Source: Brevundimonas sp.
Lineage (GTDB): Bacteria > Pseudomonadota > Alphaproteobacteria > Caulobacterales > Caulobacteraceae
Assembly: GCA_031119155.1 (NCBI GenBank)
Contig: JAVHYH010000097.1
Span: forward strand, 1 to 11,593
Reading direction: 5' to 3'
DNA: 11,593 bases
This document shows, piece after piece, positions 1-5,953 of this stretch. Both the position numbers and the translations under genes were made by a program. The notes beneath the pieces were generated by a model, which had not been told where the DNA came from, did no database searches, and saw nothing but the letters and a program-made list of their open reading frames with translations. The first letter of the stretch is position 1. Each line of letters starts with the position of its first letter.

Positions 1-354
1 GACCATGGCCACGCACGGGGCGTCCAGCTCGAACTGGGCGAAATAGGCCATCGGTGACAGGGCCAGGCCGATGTCCAGCACCTCCATCCCGCCTTCCAGC
101 AGGCCCAGCGTCAGCGCCTGCTTCACCGAGATCGAATAGGAGCGGTAGTCGTGGCCCACCACGATCTTCGGCGTCTGGCCGATTTCGTGGATGTAGGTCG
201 CCAGACCCAGGCCCAGCGCCTGGATGCCCAGCAGATTGATTTCCTTCTCCAGCACCCAGCGCGCGTCGTACTCGCGGAAGCCGGTCGCCTTGACCAGCGG
301 CGTGGTCTCGTACTCGGCGGTGTTGGGACGAAGGTCGGCGCGGGGCTTCAGCAT
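1..354 (-). CDS. Phosphomannomutase/phosphoglucomutase, N-terminal part (gene runs off the left edge)
   Basis: The visible 118 codons read MLKPRADLRPNTAEYETTPL and continue with an FREYDARW segment, then GHDYRSYSISVKQAL and LDIGLALSPMAYFA. This matches the start of the alpha-D-phosphohexomutase family, bacterial PMM/PGM type, in which FREYD-like and GxDxR segments open domain 1. The family moves phosphate between C6 and C1 of mannose or glucose through a phosphoserine, supplying sugar nucleotides for envelope polysaccharides. The catalytic serine loop (usually TASHNP-like) lies just beyond the edge, so activity cannot be judged. The ATG is supported by an AGGA ribosome-binding site six bases upstream. 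The gene diverges from gpmA across a gap of about 195 bp. Whether it prefers mannose or glucose cannot be told from this fragment. Confidence 0.88.
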   Translation of the reverse strand, partial: MLKPRADLRPNTAEYETTPLVKATGFREYDARWVLEKEINLLGIQALGLGLATYIHEIGQTPKIVVGHDYRSYSISVKQALTLGLLEGGMEVLDIGLALSPMAYFAQFELDAPCVAMV

Positions 355-549
355 GAACGATCCTGTTGGGCCGGACCGAAGCGGTCACGGCGAAAGGTGC
401 GCCTTGATAGCCTCTGGCGCTCGGGAGCCGCAACAACGCGCGAACACCGGCATGGGTGCGGACGGGCGGCGGAACTCCGGACACGGCCCAAAGCTTGACC
501 CTTCGAGACCCCCGGCCTACCCCCGAATTACCTATACCCGGAGACCTGC
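355..549. promoter_or_regulatory. Divergent intergenic region with a candidate gpmA promoter
   Basis: This stretch separates the divergent hexomutase and gpmA starts, so it should hold promoters for both. On the plus strand TTGACC at 495-500 is followed after 14 bases by GCCTACC at 515-521, which loosely fits the Caulobacter housekeeping pattern (TTGAC, 10-14 bases, GCTANAWC). The -10 match is weak. A GGAG ribosome-binding site for gpmA lies at 540-543. I found no clear promoter for the leftward gene and no small gene that I could support here. Confidence 0.35.
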
Positions 550-1269
550 ATGCCCCGCCTGATCCTGCTGCGCCATGGCCAGAGCCAGTGGAACCTCGAG
601 AACCGCTTCACCGGCTGGGTCGATGTCGACCTGACCGCCGAGGGCGAGGCGCAGGCGCGCAAGGGCGGCGAACTGATCGCGGGCGCCGACTTCCACCCCG
701 CCGTCATGTTCACCTCGGTGCTCAAACGGGCCAAGCGCACCGGCGCGCTCGCGCTGGACTCGGCGGGCCTGAAGGATGTTCCGGTGGTCGAGGACTGGCG
801 CCTGAACGAGCGCCACTACGGCGGCCTGACCGGTCTGGACAAGGCCGAGACGGCGGCCAAGCACGGCGAGGATCAGGTGAAGATCTGGCGCCGCAGCTAC
901 GACATCCCGCCGCCCCCGCTGGCCCCGGGCGGCGAATGGGACTTCACCGCCGACGCCCGCTACGTCGGCAAGGACATTCCGGACACCGAAAGCCTGAAGA
1001 CCACGCTGGATCGCGTCCTGCCCTACTGGAACGACGCCATCGCCCCGCGTCTGCAGGCCGGCGAGGACGTGCTGATCGCCGCCCACGGCAACTCGCTGCG
1101 CGCCATCGTCAAACACCTGTTCAACGTGCCGGACGACCAGATCGTCGGCGTCGAGATCCCCACCGGCAATCCGCTGGAGATCGACCTCGACGCCTCGCTG
1201 GCCCCGACGGCCGCCCGCTACCTCGACGCCGACCGCGCCACCGCCCTGCCGCCGATCGCCGGAGCCTGA
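550..1269 (+). CDS. gpmA: 2,3-bisphosphoglycerate-dependent phosphoglycerate mutase
   Basis: The enzyme interconverts 3- and 2-phosphoglycerate in cytosolic glycolysis and gluconeogenesis through a phosphohistidine. The 239-residue product has the normal length for dPGM. The family signature LRHGQSQWN is at residues 7-15, with the phosphorylated histidine at His9. ENRFTGWVD at 17-25, TSVLKRA at 55-61, LNERHYGGL with Glu87 at 85-93, the WRRSYDIPPPP segment at 113-123 and the second active-site histidine in AAHGNSLRA (His179) all follow the family order, so every expected catalytic residue is present. The ATG has a GGAG site six bases upstream. The RibD-like gene begins 3 nt after its stop and uses GGAG within the last gpmA codons, so the two are probably co-transcribed and translationally coupled. 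Confidence 0.97.
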   Translation: MPRLILLRHGQSQWNLENRFTGWVDVDLTAEGEAQARKGGELIAGADFHPAVMFTSVLKRAKRTGALALDSAGLKDVPVVEDWRLNERHYGGLTGLDKAETAAKHGEDQVKIWRRSYDIPPPPLAPGGEWDFTADARYVGKDIPDTESLKTTLDRVLPYWNDAIAPRLQAGEDVLIAAHGNSLRAIVKHLFNVPDDQIVGVEIPTGNPLEIDLDASLAPTAARYLDADRATALPPIAGA

Positions 1270-1272
1270 GCC

Positions 1273-1911
1273 ATGACGACCGCGCAGCAGGCCTCCGACG
1301 ACATCCGCTTCATGGGCCGGGCCATCGCCCTGGCCAAGGCGCGGATGGGCCAGACCTGGCCGAACCCGGCGGTCGGTTGCGTGATCGTCAAGGACGGCGA
1401 GGTGGTCTCCGAGGCCGCCACCGCCCCCGGCGGCCGTCCCCATGCCGAGGAACAGGCCGTTCCGGCGGCGGGTGAGAAGGCGAAAGGCGCGACCGCCTAT
1501 GTGACGATGGAGCCCTGCGGCGCCCGCTCGTCTGGCCGCACCTCCTGCTCCCACTTCCTGATGGACGCGGGCGTGACGCGCGTGGTCGTCGCCGCCGTCG
1601 ATCCCTCGCCCTTCGCCTCGGGCCGCGGCGTCGAGCGGCTGAAGAAGGCCGGGCTGGAGGTCGAGACGGGCCTGCTCTCGCAGGACGCCTCCATCCTCTA
1701 CGAAGGCTATCTGCACCGGGTCGAGACCGGCCGTCCGATGGTTCGCATCAGCGACAGCGGCGAGGGCTTCGACGCCCGCTTCGCCGCCTCGTCCCGCGCC
1801 GACCTGTCGACCGAGCTCAAGCGCCTGGGCGAGGCCGGCTACACCCGTCTCTGGGTCGGCCCGGGCGAACTGGCCGAGGCGTTGAAGGACCAGGGTCTGC
1901 TCACCCTCTAG
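1273..1911 (+). CDS. RibD-like (CMP/dCMP-type) zinc deaminase with a vestigial reductase half
   Basis: Residues 9-135 form a RibD-type cytidine-deaminase-like fold: NPAVGCVIVKDG at 31-42, the zinc and proton-shuttle motif HAE (His57, Glu59), then EPCGARSSGRTSC giving Cys82 and Cys92. In riboflavin synthesis this domain deaminates diaminohydroxyphosphoribosylaminopyrimidine. Full RibD proteins are about 360 residues and carry a C-terminal NADPH reductase domain. Here only about 60 residues follow the deaminase: RPMVRISD, where RibD has its reductase-opening strand, then a jump to a GYTRLWVGPGELAEAL segment resembling the end of that domain. The two cysteines are also one residue further apart than in classical RibD. 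The reading frame is intact, so this looks like an evolved short form rather than a recent frameshift. It may be a stand-alone deaminase with another substrate; I cannot say which. It is coupled to gpmA. Confidence 0.8.
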   Translation: MTTAQQASDDIRFMGRAIALAKARMGQTWPNPAVGCVIVKDGEVVSEAATAPGGRPHAEEQAVPAAGEKAKGATAYVTMEPCGARSSGRTSCSHFLMDAGVTRVVVAAVDPSPFASGRGVERLKKAGLEVETGLLSQDASILYEGYLHRVETGRPMVRISDSGEGFDARFAASSRADLSTELKRLGEAGYTRLWVGPGELAEALKDQGLLTL

Positions 1912-1961
1912 CCGCCTAGAAACACACGTTTTTTTAAGCGCCAGTGTGCCATTCCGGGTCA

Positions 1962-3236
1962 ATGCCGGGGAGCAACGCCCAGACCCCTGCCGCAAGACGG
2001 CGGATCACCCAACAGGAACTGGACGCCATCTGCGCCCGGCACGACCGCCTGTGGCAGGCCAAGCCCGGCGGGGCGCGCGCCGTCTTCGCCTGGATGGACC
2101 TGACCGGCCTGTCGCTCGCCTGCCGCAACCTCGCCGACGCCGATTTCGCCGCCGCCTGCCTGATCGACTGCGACATGACCGGGGCGCGGCTCGACAACGC
2201 CACCTTCTTCGGCGCCGACATGCAGGACGTGATCCTGCGCGACGCCAGCCTGCGCCGGGCCGACCTGCGCGGCGCCTGCCTGCGCGGCGCGGACCTGACC
2301 GGCGCCGACCTGTTCGAGGCCGATCTGCGTGAAGGCGCCATCGCGTCGGCCGATTCCCGGCTCGGCTACCGGGTGATCGAGGCCCGTTCGGTGCGCGACA
2401 CCACGGCCCAGGGCGCCTGTCTGGCCGGCGCCAACCTGGAGCGGTCCAAGCTGACCGGCATCGTCGCTGTCGCCGCCGACTTCACCGACGCCGTGATGAA
2501 GGACTGCAAGCTGGTCCGGGCCAACCTGAAGCAGGCCAGCTTCAAGGGCGCCAACCTGGCCGGGGCCGACCTGTCCGGCGCGGACCTGACCGGGGCCGAC
2601 CTGCGCGATGCCGTGCTGGTCGGGGTCAAGGCGACCATGTGGCGGACGGACGGGGCCGACATGGCCGGGGCGCTCACCGACGACAAGTCCGCGGGCGAGC
2701 CGGTCGGCAAGATGCCCGCCGCCGAGATGCTGTCCGAACACGCCCAGTGGTGCGAGACCGGCGGGGCCTCGGGCCAGCCGTCCGTCTTCGACGGCGTGGA
2801 CCTGCGGGCGCTGAAATCCATTCGCGGCTACAATCTCACCGCCCTGTCGGCGAAGAAGGCCGTCTTCTACGGGCTCGACATGGGCGGGGTGCAGCTTCAG
2901 GGCGCCCATCTTGAAGAGGCCGACCTGCGCTCGGTCAACCTGCGCGGCGCCGACCTGCGCGGCGCCCGACTGGCCCGCGCCCGCCTCGACGGCTCGGATC
3001 TGCGCGAGGCCCAGCTGGGGCCTTTGATGATCGCCGCCGACCGCCTGATGCCCGCCGACCTGACCGGCGCCAGCCTCAAGGGCGCCGATCTGTCCGGCGC
3101 CGACCTCAAACGCGCCAACCTGACCGAGGCGGCGCTGAACCGCGCGGTCCTGCACGGCGCCAGCCTGAAACAGGCCGAGATGTCCGGCGCGACCGTCATC
3201 GGCGCCCGGGGCCTCGAAGCGGCGCTTCAGGCATAG
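1962..3236 (+). CDS. Large pentapeptide-repeat protein
   Basis: A 424-residue protein built mostly of A(D/N)LxG five-residue repeats, which fold as a right-handed quadrilateral beta-helix. A non-repeat N-terminal segment (1-44, with a predicted helical ITQQELDAICARHDRLW) precedes two repeat blocks, about 45-130 and 150-237. A non-repeat linker at 238-282 (containing AEMLSEHAQWCETGG) separates them from a last block at 283-415. No signal peptide or membrane segment is seen, so it is probably cytosolic. Family members range from DNA-mimicking gyrase protectors to scaffolds; nothing here points to one role. The ATG at 1962 is preferred; a GTG six codons upstream at 1944 is possible, and neither has a strong ribosome-binding site. 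The gene follows the deaminase by 50 bp and ends in a terminator. Confidence 0.88.
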   Translation: MPGSNAQTPAARRRITQQELDAICARHDRLWQAKPGGARAVFAWMDLTGLSLACRNLADADFAAACLIDCDMTGARLDNATFFGADMQDVILRDASLRRADLRGACLRGADLTGADLFEADLREGAIASADSRLGYRVIEARSVRDTTAQGACLAGANLERSKLTGIVAVAADFTDAVMKDCKLVRANLKQASFKGANLAGADLSGADLTGADLRDAVLVGVKATMWRTDGADMAGALTDDKSAGEPVGKMPAAEMLSEHAQWCETGGASGQPSVFDGVDLRALKSIRGYNLTALSAKKAVFYGLDMGGVQLQGAHLEEADLRSVNLRGADLRGARLARARLDGSDLREAQLGPLMIAADRLMPADLTGASLKGADLSGADLKRANLTEAALNRAVLHGASLKQAEMSGATVIGARGLEAALQA

Positions 3237-3238
3237 AA

Positions 3239-3274
3239 AAGGGGCGACGCACCGCGCCGCCCCTTCTCTCTTTT
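3239..3274. terminator. Intrinsic terminator after the pentapeptide-repeat gene
   Basis: AAGGGGCG at 3239-3246 pairs with CGCCCCTT at 3258-3265. Past a single A-C mismatch the stem continues as CGC/GCG around an ACC loop. It is followed by CTCTCTTTT and starts 3 bp after the upstream stop codon. AAAA on the other side gives a short T-run on the minus strand, so it may also stop transcripts from the convergent hsp20 gene. Confidence 0.85.
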
Positions 3275-3279
3275 GTGGT

Positions 3280-3368
3280 CTATCGCCTGTCGGCTACTTG
3301 AGACCAGGTTTTGGCCCTATCGCCTGTCGGCTGCTTGAGGCCGGGGCCGGCCAACCGTCAGGCGATAG
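3280..3368. repeat. Palindromic repeat cluster, short form (two direct copies and one inverted half copy)
   Basis: CTATCGCCTGTCGGCTACTTGAG begins at 3280 and recurs almost unchanged at 3317 (ACTTGAG becomes GCTTGAG); the match runs for 26 bp, 3280-3305 and 3317-3342. CAGGCGATAG at 3359-3368 is the exact reverse complement of the first ten bases of each copy, so 3317-3368 can fold into one long hairpin. Each copy also has a small GCC-TGTC-GGC hairpin. The outer parts (GCCCTATCGCC and GGCTGCTTGAGG) match the reverse complement of the unit at 8129-8168, which carries a longer central hairpin. It lies between two convergent genes, where such elements often serve as transcript 3' ends. Confidence 0.8.
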
Positions 3369-3387
3369 TGCTCCTGCGCGTCGGCGC

Positions 3388-3867
3388 TCAGGCCGCCTTG
3401 GCCTTCTTGCCTTCGATCAGCTTCGAGCCGGCGCCGATCTCGATACGGCGGGGCTTCAGGGCTTCCGGCAGTTCGCGGGCCAGTTCGATCGACAGCAGGC
3501 CGTTCGACAGGTCGGCGGTCTTCACGACCACATAGTCGGCCAGCTGGAAGCGGCGCTCGAAGTCACGCTCGGCCAGGCCGCGGTGCAGGAAGTTGCGCTC
3601 CACGGCCACGCCGTCGCCCGGCAGGTCGTTGGCGGCCTTGCGACCGGTCACGGTGAGCAGGTTTTCCTTCACCTCGATGTTCAGCTCGTCGGGCTTGAAG
3701 CCGGCGACGGCGATCTCGATGCGATAGGCGTTCTCGCCCGTGGTCTCGATGTTGTAGGGCGGCCAGCCGTTTTCCTGGCTGGTGCGCGCGGCGCTTTCCA
3801 GCAGATTGGCCAGACGGTCGAAGCCGACGGCCGAACGGTACAGCGGCGAGAAATCATAGGTGCGCAT
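3388..3867 (-). CDS. ibpA: Small heat-shock protein, Hsp20/IbpA family
   Basis: A 159-residue ATP-independent holdase that binds unfolding proteins in the cytosol and hands them to DnaK/ClpB. The N-terminal arm (1-35) has the proteobacterial IbpA-like opening, MRTYDFSPLYRSAVGFDRL. The alpha-crystallin domain covers about 36-132, with PPYNIETTGENAYRIEIAVAGF, FLHRGLAERDFERRFQLAD at 93-111 and the conserved NGLLSIEL at 122-129. The C-terminal RIEI (Ile142, Ile144) is the I-x-I oligomerisation motif. The ATG is fixed by a strong AGGAGGA at 3874-3880. The gene has its own sigma-32-type promoter and a structured leader that could act as an RNA thermometer. It converges with the pentapeptide-repeat gene and diverges from the methyltransferase genes. 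Confidence 0.95.
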   Translation of the reverse strand: MRTYDFSPLYRSAVGFDRLANLLESAARTSQENGWPPYNIETTGENAYRIEIAVAGFKPDELNIEVKENLLTVTGRKAANDLPGDGVAVERNFLHRGLAERDFERRFQLADYVVVKTADLSNGLLSIELARELPEALKPRRIEIGAGSKLIEGKKAKAA

Positions 3868-3999
3868 AGGTCATCCTCCTGAGGATCAGCAAGGTTGGCC
3901 AGTCCCGCGGTTTTTGCCCGGACTGACGATGGGAGTTCGGTTCGTGCGGCCCGTGATCGGCCCCGCGCGCTCCGGAGGCCCCGGGATCGGCGGCCTCGA
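3868..3999 (-). promoter_or_regulatory. Candidate ROSE-type RNA thermometer in the hsp20 5' leader
   Basis: Read on the minus strand, the leader holds several hairpins: GAGGCC/GGCCTC (3992-3997 with 3975-3980), CAGTCC/GGACTG (3920-3925 with 3900-3905), and a final one in which ATCCT (3882-3886) pairs with AGGAT (3873-3877) and buries the AGGAGGA ribosome-binding site. TTGCT at 3888-3892 sits just upstream of that site, as the conserved U(U/C)GCU does in ROSE elements, which are known to control alphaproteobacterial small heat-shock genes. The predicted leader of about 130 nt also suits the family. Folding was done by eye, and the exact ROSE pairing is inferred. Confidence 0.6.
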
Positions 4000-4005
4000 G
4001 AGCTC

Positions 4006-4033
4006 AGATGGGAAGTCCCGATCCGTCGTCAAG
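4006..4033 (-). promoter_or_regulatory. Sigma-32 (RpoH)-type promoter for hsp20
   Basis: On the minus strand CTTGAC (4033-4028) is followed after 14 bases by TCCCATCT (4013-4006). This is close to the heat-shock pattern CTTGAA, 13-15 bases, CCCCATNT. Transcription would start near 3998, about 130 nt ahead of the hsp20 start codon. Confidence 0.7.
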
Positions 4034-4129
4034 ACCGCGTGATCCTGTCGCGTTCCTCGCCTTGCGTCTTGCCCCCGCCGCCCCGCCCCTTCAGGGTCGC
4101 CGCCTCTTCTGAAGCTTCCGGAACCTCCG

Positions 4130-4957
4130 ATGCGCCTCACCGTCCTGTCCGCCGCCGCGGCCCTGCTCCTTCCCGCCGCCGCCTTCGCCCAGGCCCTTCC
4201 GCCGCTGCCGTCGCTGGATGAGAGCGCGGCCCAGCGTTCGGCCCGTCGCGCCGCCATGGCCCCGCCCGAGCTTCAGGAAGACGCCGCCCTGCAGTCGGCC
4301 ATCGCCGCCTCGACCCGGCCCGAGGCCGACCGCGCCCGCGACGCCGCCCGCCATCCGTTCGAGACCCTGACCTTCTGGGGCCTGCGTCCGAACCTCACCG
4401 TCGTGGAGATCGAGCCCGGCCGCGCCGGCTGGTGGCGCAACATCCTCGAGCCCTATGCCGCCGCGACCGGCGGTCGCTATGTCGGCGTCAACCGTCCGCT
4501 GGAGGGCATGGGCGTCGAGGACGGCTCGGCGGACATGATCGTCGTCGCCCGCGCCCTGCACAATTGGCACCGCGGCGGTCGCACCGCCCCCTATATGCAG
4601 GCCTTCTTCAAGGCCCTGAAACCCGGCGGCGTCCTGGCCATCGAACAGCATCGCGGCGAGGAAGGTCTCAACGCCGACCAGACCGCGCCGACCGGCTATG
4701 TCTCTGAAAGCTATGTCATCCACGCCGCCCAGGCCGCCGGCTTCGTGCTGGAGGCGCGCAGCGAGCTGAACGCCAATCCGGCGGACGATCACGACCACCC
4801 CTACGGCGTCTGGACCCTGCCGCCGACCCGGGTCAGCACCCCGCGTGAGGGCAACGCCAACGACCGCCCGACGCCGCTGACCGCCGAGGAGCGCGCCGCC
4901 TTCGACGCCATCGGCGAAAGCGACCGCATGACCCTGCGATTCCGCAAGCCGGAGTAA
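4130..4957 (+). CDS. Exported methyltransferase-like protein, COG4798 type, shorter paralogue
   Basis: A 275-residue protein with a clear Sec signal peptide (MRLTVLSAAAALLLPAAAFA, cleavage likely after residue 20), so a periplasmic location is expected. The mature part resembles the predicted-methyltransferase family COG4798: RHPFETLTFWGLRPNLTVVEIEPG at 74-97 is the strand and loop of SAM motif I, followed by VEDGSADMIVVARALHNWHR, LKPGGVLAIEQHRG, and the ending IGESDRMTLRFRKPE. The motif I loop reads PGRAGWW rather than the PGSGWY of its neighbour, and about 30 residues present there after GYQTGAGADP are missing. Identity with the downstream gene along its length marks a tandem duplication. 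An exported SAM-dependent enzyme is odd because SAM is cytosolic, so actual methyl transfer is unproven. A weak GGAA precedes the ATG. Confidence 0.82.
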   Translation: MRLTVLSAAAALLLPAAAFAQALPPLPSLDESAAQRSARRAAMAPPELQEDAALQSAIAASTRPEADRARDAARHPFETLTFWGLRPNLTVVEIEPGRAGWWRNILEPYAAATGGRYVGVNRPLEGMGVEDGSADMIVVARALHNWHRGGRTAPYMQAFFKALKPGGVLAIEQHRGEEGLNADQTAPTGYVSESYVIHAAQAAGFVLEARSELNANPADDHDHPYGVWTLPPTRVSTPREGNANDRPTPLTAEERAAFDAIGESDRMTLRFRKPE

Positions 4958-4970
4958 GGCGGTGCGGGTT

Positions 4971-4998
4971 TTGACCATCCGGGTGAACAAGGTTAAGC
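4971..4998 (+). promoter_or_regulatory. Candidate promoter between the two methyltransferase-like genes
   Basis: TTGACCA at 4971-4977 is followed after 13 bases by GGTTAAGC at 4991-4998, a partial fit to the Caulobacter housekeeping pattern. It would let the second paralogue and the hydrolase be expressed separately from the first. The -10 match is only moderate, and the gene could equally be read from upstream. Confidence 0.33.
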
Positions 4999-5041
4999 CC
5001 ACCCATCCGGTGGCGGTTCGACCGTCCCGTGGGGGCCGTGC

Positions 5042-5953
5042 ATGACTGTTTTGACCGAGGGTAGGCGACCGTATCTGTCGCGCCGGGGCGTTCTGTCCGG
5101 CGTCGCGGTTTCGGCGCTCGTCGGTCTGGCGGCCTGCGGCAAGAAGGAAGAGACCGCCGAACCGCCCGCCACCCCCGACGGCCCGCCCAAGGGCTCTCTG
5201 GAATGGGCCGTGGCCGGTCCCTGGCGCGCCCAGGATCGCTGGCGCGACGGCGCCCGTCATCCGATGGAGACCCTGCGTTTCTTCGGCCTGCAGCCGCGCA
5301 TGACGGTGGTGGAGTTCTGGCCCGGCAGCGGCTGGTACACCGAAATCCTCGCCCCCTACCTCGCCGAGGGGAACGGCCACTACATCGCCGCCGGCTATCA
5401 GACCGGCGCGGGCGCCGATCCGGCGCAGGTCCAGCTGATGGGCGCCTTCCAGCAGCGTTTCGCCAATGACCGCAAACTCTATGGCGAGATCGAACTGACC
5501 GCCTTCGGCCCGACCTCCGGCCCGGTCGCGCCGGTCGGGACCGCCGATCTGGTGCTGTTCATGCGCACCATCCACGCCTGGATGGCCGCCGGCATCGCCG
5601 AGAAGGCGTTCGCCGACGCCTGGGCCGCCCTGCGCCCCGGCGGCATCCTCGGGGTCGAGCAGCATCGCCTCGGTCCGGAGGACGATCAGGACCCGGTCGC
5701 GGCGAACGGATATGTCCAGGACGCGTTCGTCAAACAGCTCGCGGCCGAGGCCGGCTTCGCCTTCGTCGCCGAGTCGGAAATCAACGCGAATGAAACCGAT
5801 ACGAAGGATCATCCCTTCGGAGTGGATACCCTGCCGCCGGTGCGCCTGACCGCGCCCCGCGGTTCTCCGCCGGATCCGGGCTTCGACCGTACCAAGTACG
5901 AGGAGATCGGGGAAAGCGACCGCATGACCTTGAAGTTCAGGAAGCCTGAGTGA
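5042..5953 (+). CDS. Tat-type lipoprotein, methyltransferase-like (COG4798 type), longer paralogue
   Basis: A 303-residue protein. Its N terminus has SRRGVLSG (13-20), a twin-arginine motif, then a hydrophobic stretch ending in the lipobox LAAC with Cys32. It should therefore be exported folded and lipid-anchored. The mature domain follows the COG4798 methyltransferase-like pattern: RHPMETLRFFGLQPRMTVVE, motif I PGSGWYTEILAPYL at 94-107, GTADLVLFMRTIHAW at 166-180, LRPGGILGVEQHR at 197-209, NGYVQDAFVKQLAAEAGF, and the ending IGESDRMTLKFRKPE shared with the gene before it. Unlike that gene it keeps the intact PGSG loop and the GYQTGAGADP insert, so it is the better candidate for an active enzyme. 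Its stop codon overlaps the hydrolase start. Substrate unknown. Confidence 0.85.
   Translation: MTVLTEGRRPYLSRRGVLSGVAVSALVGLAACGKKEETAEPPATPDGPPKGSLEWAVAGPWRAQDRWRDGARHPMETLRFFGLQPRMTVVEFWPGSGWYTEILAPYLAEGNGHYIAAGYQTGAGADPAQVQLMGAFQQRFANDRKLYGEIELTAFGPTSGPVAPVGTADLVLFMRTIHAWMAAGIAEKAFADAWAALRPGGILGVEQHRLGPEDDQDPVAANGYVQDAFVKQLAAEAGFAFVAESEINANETDTKDHPFGVDTLPPVRLTAPRGSPPDPGFDRTKYEEIGESDRMTLKFRKPE

Noticed and set aside
456..1475. Plus-strand open frame overlapping gpmA
   Set aside because: Arg/Pro/Gly-rich shadow of gpmA in another frame.
1921..1948. AT-rich stretch with CACAC and GTGTG as a terminator
   Set aside because: The 5-bp stem with a 16-base loop is too weak; the T-run is inside the loop, not after the stem.
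1944..1961. GTG start for the pentapeptide-repeat protein
   Set aside because: It would add MCHSGS with no strong ribosome-binding site; the ATG at 1962 seems the simpler choice, though this remains open.
532..1995. Long minus-strand open frame opposite gpmA and the deaminase gene
   Set aside because: It mirrors the codon phase of confidently identified genes, has repetitive Gly/Ala/Val/Arg composition and no family resemblance. Such frames are common in high-GC DNA.
1959..3155. Minus-strand open frame opposite the pentapeptide-repeat gene, with its own apparent repeats
   Set aside because: The repeats (QVGA-like) are simply the pentapeptide codons read backwards.
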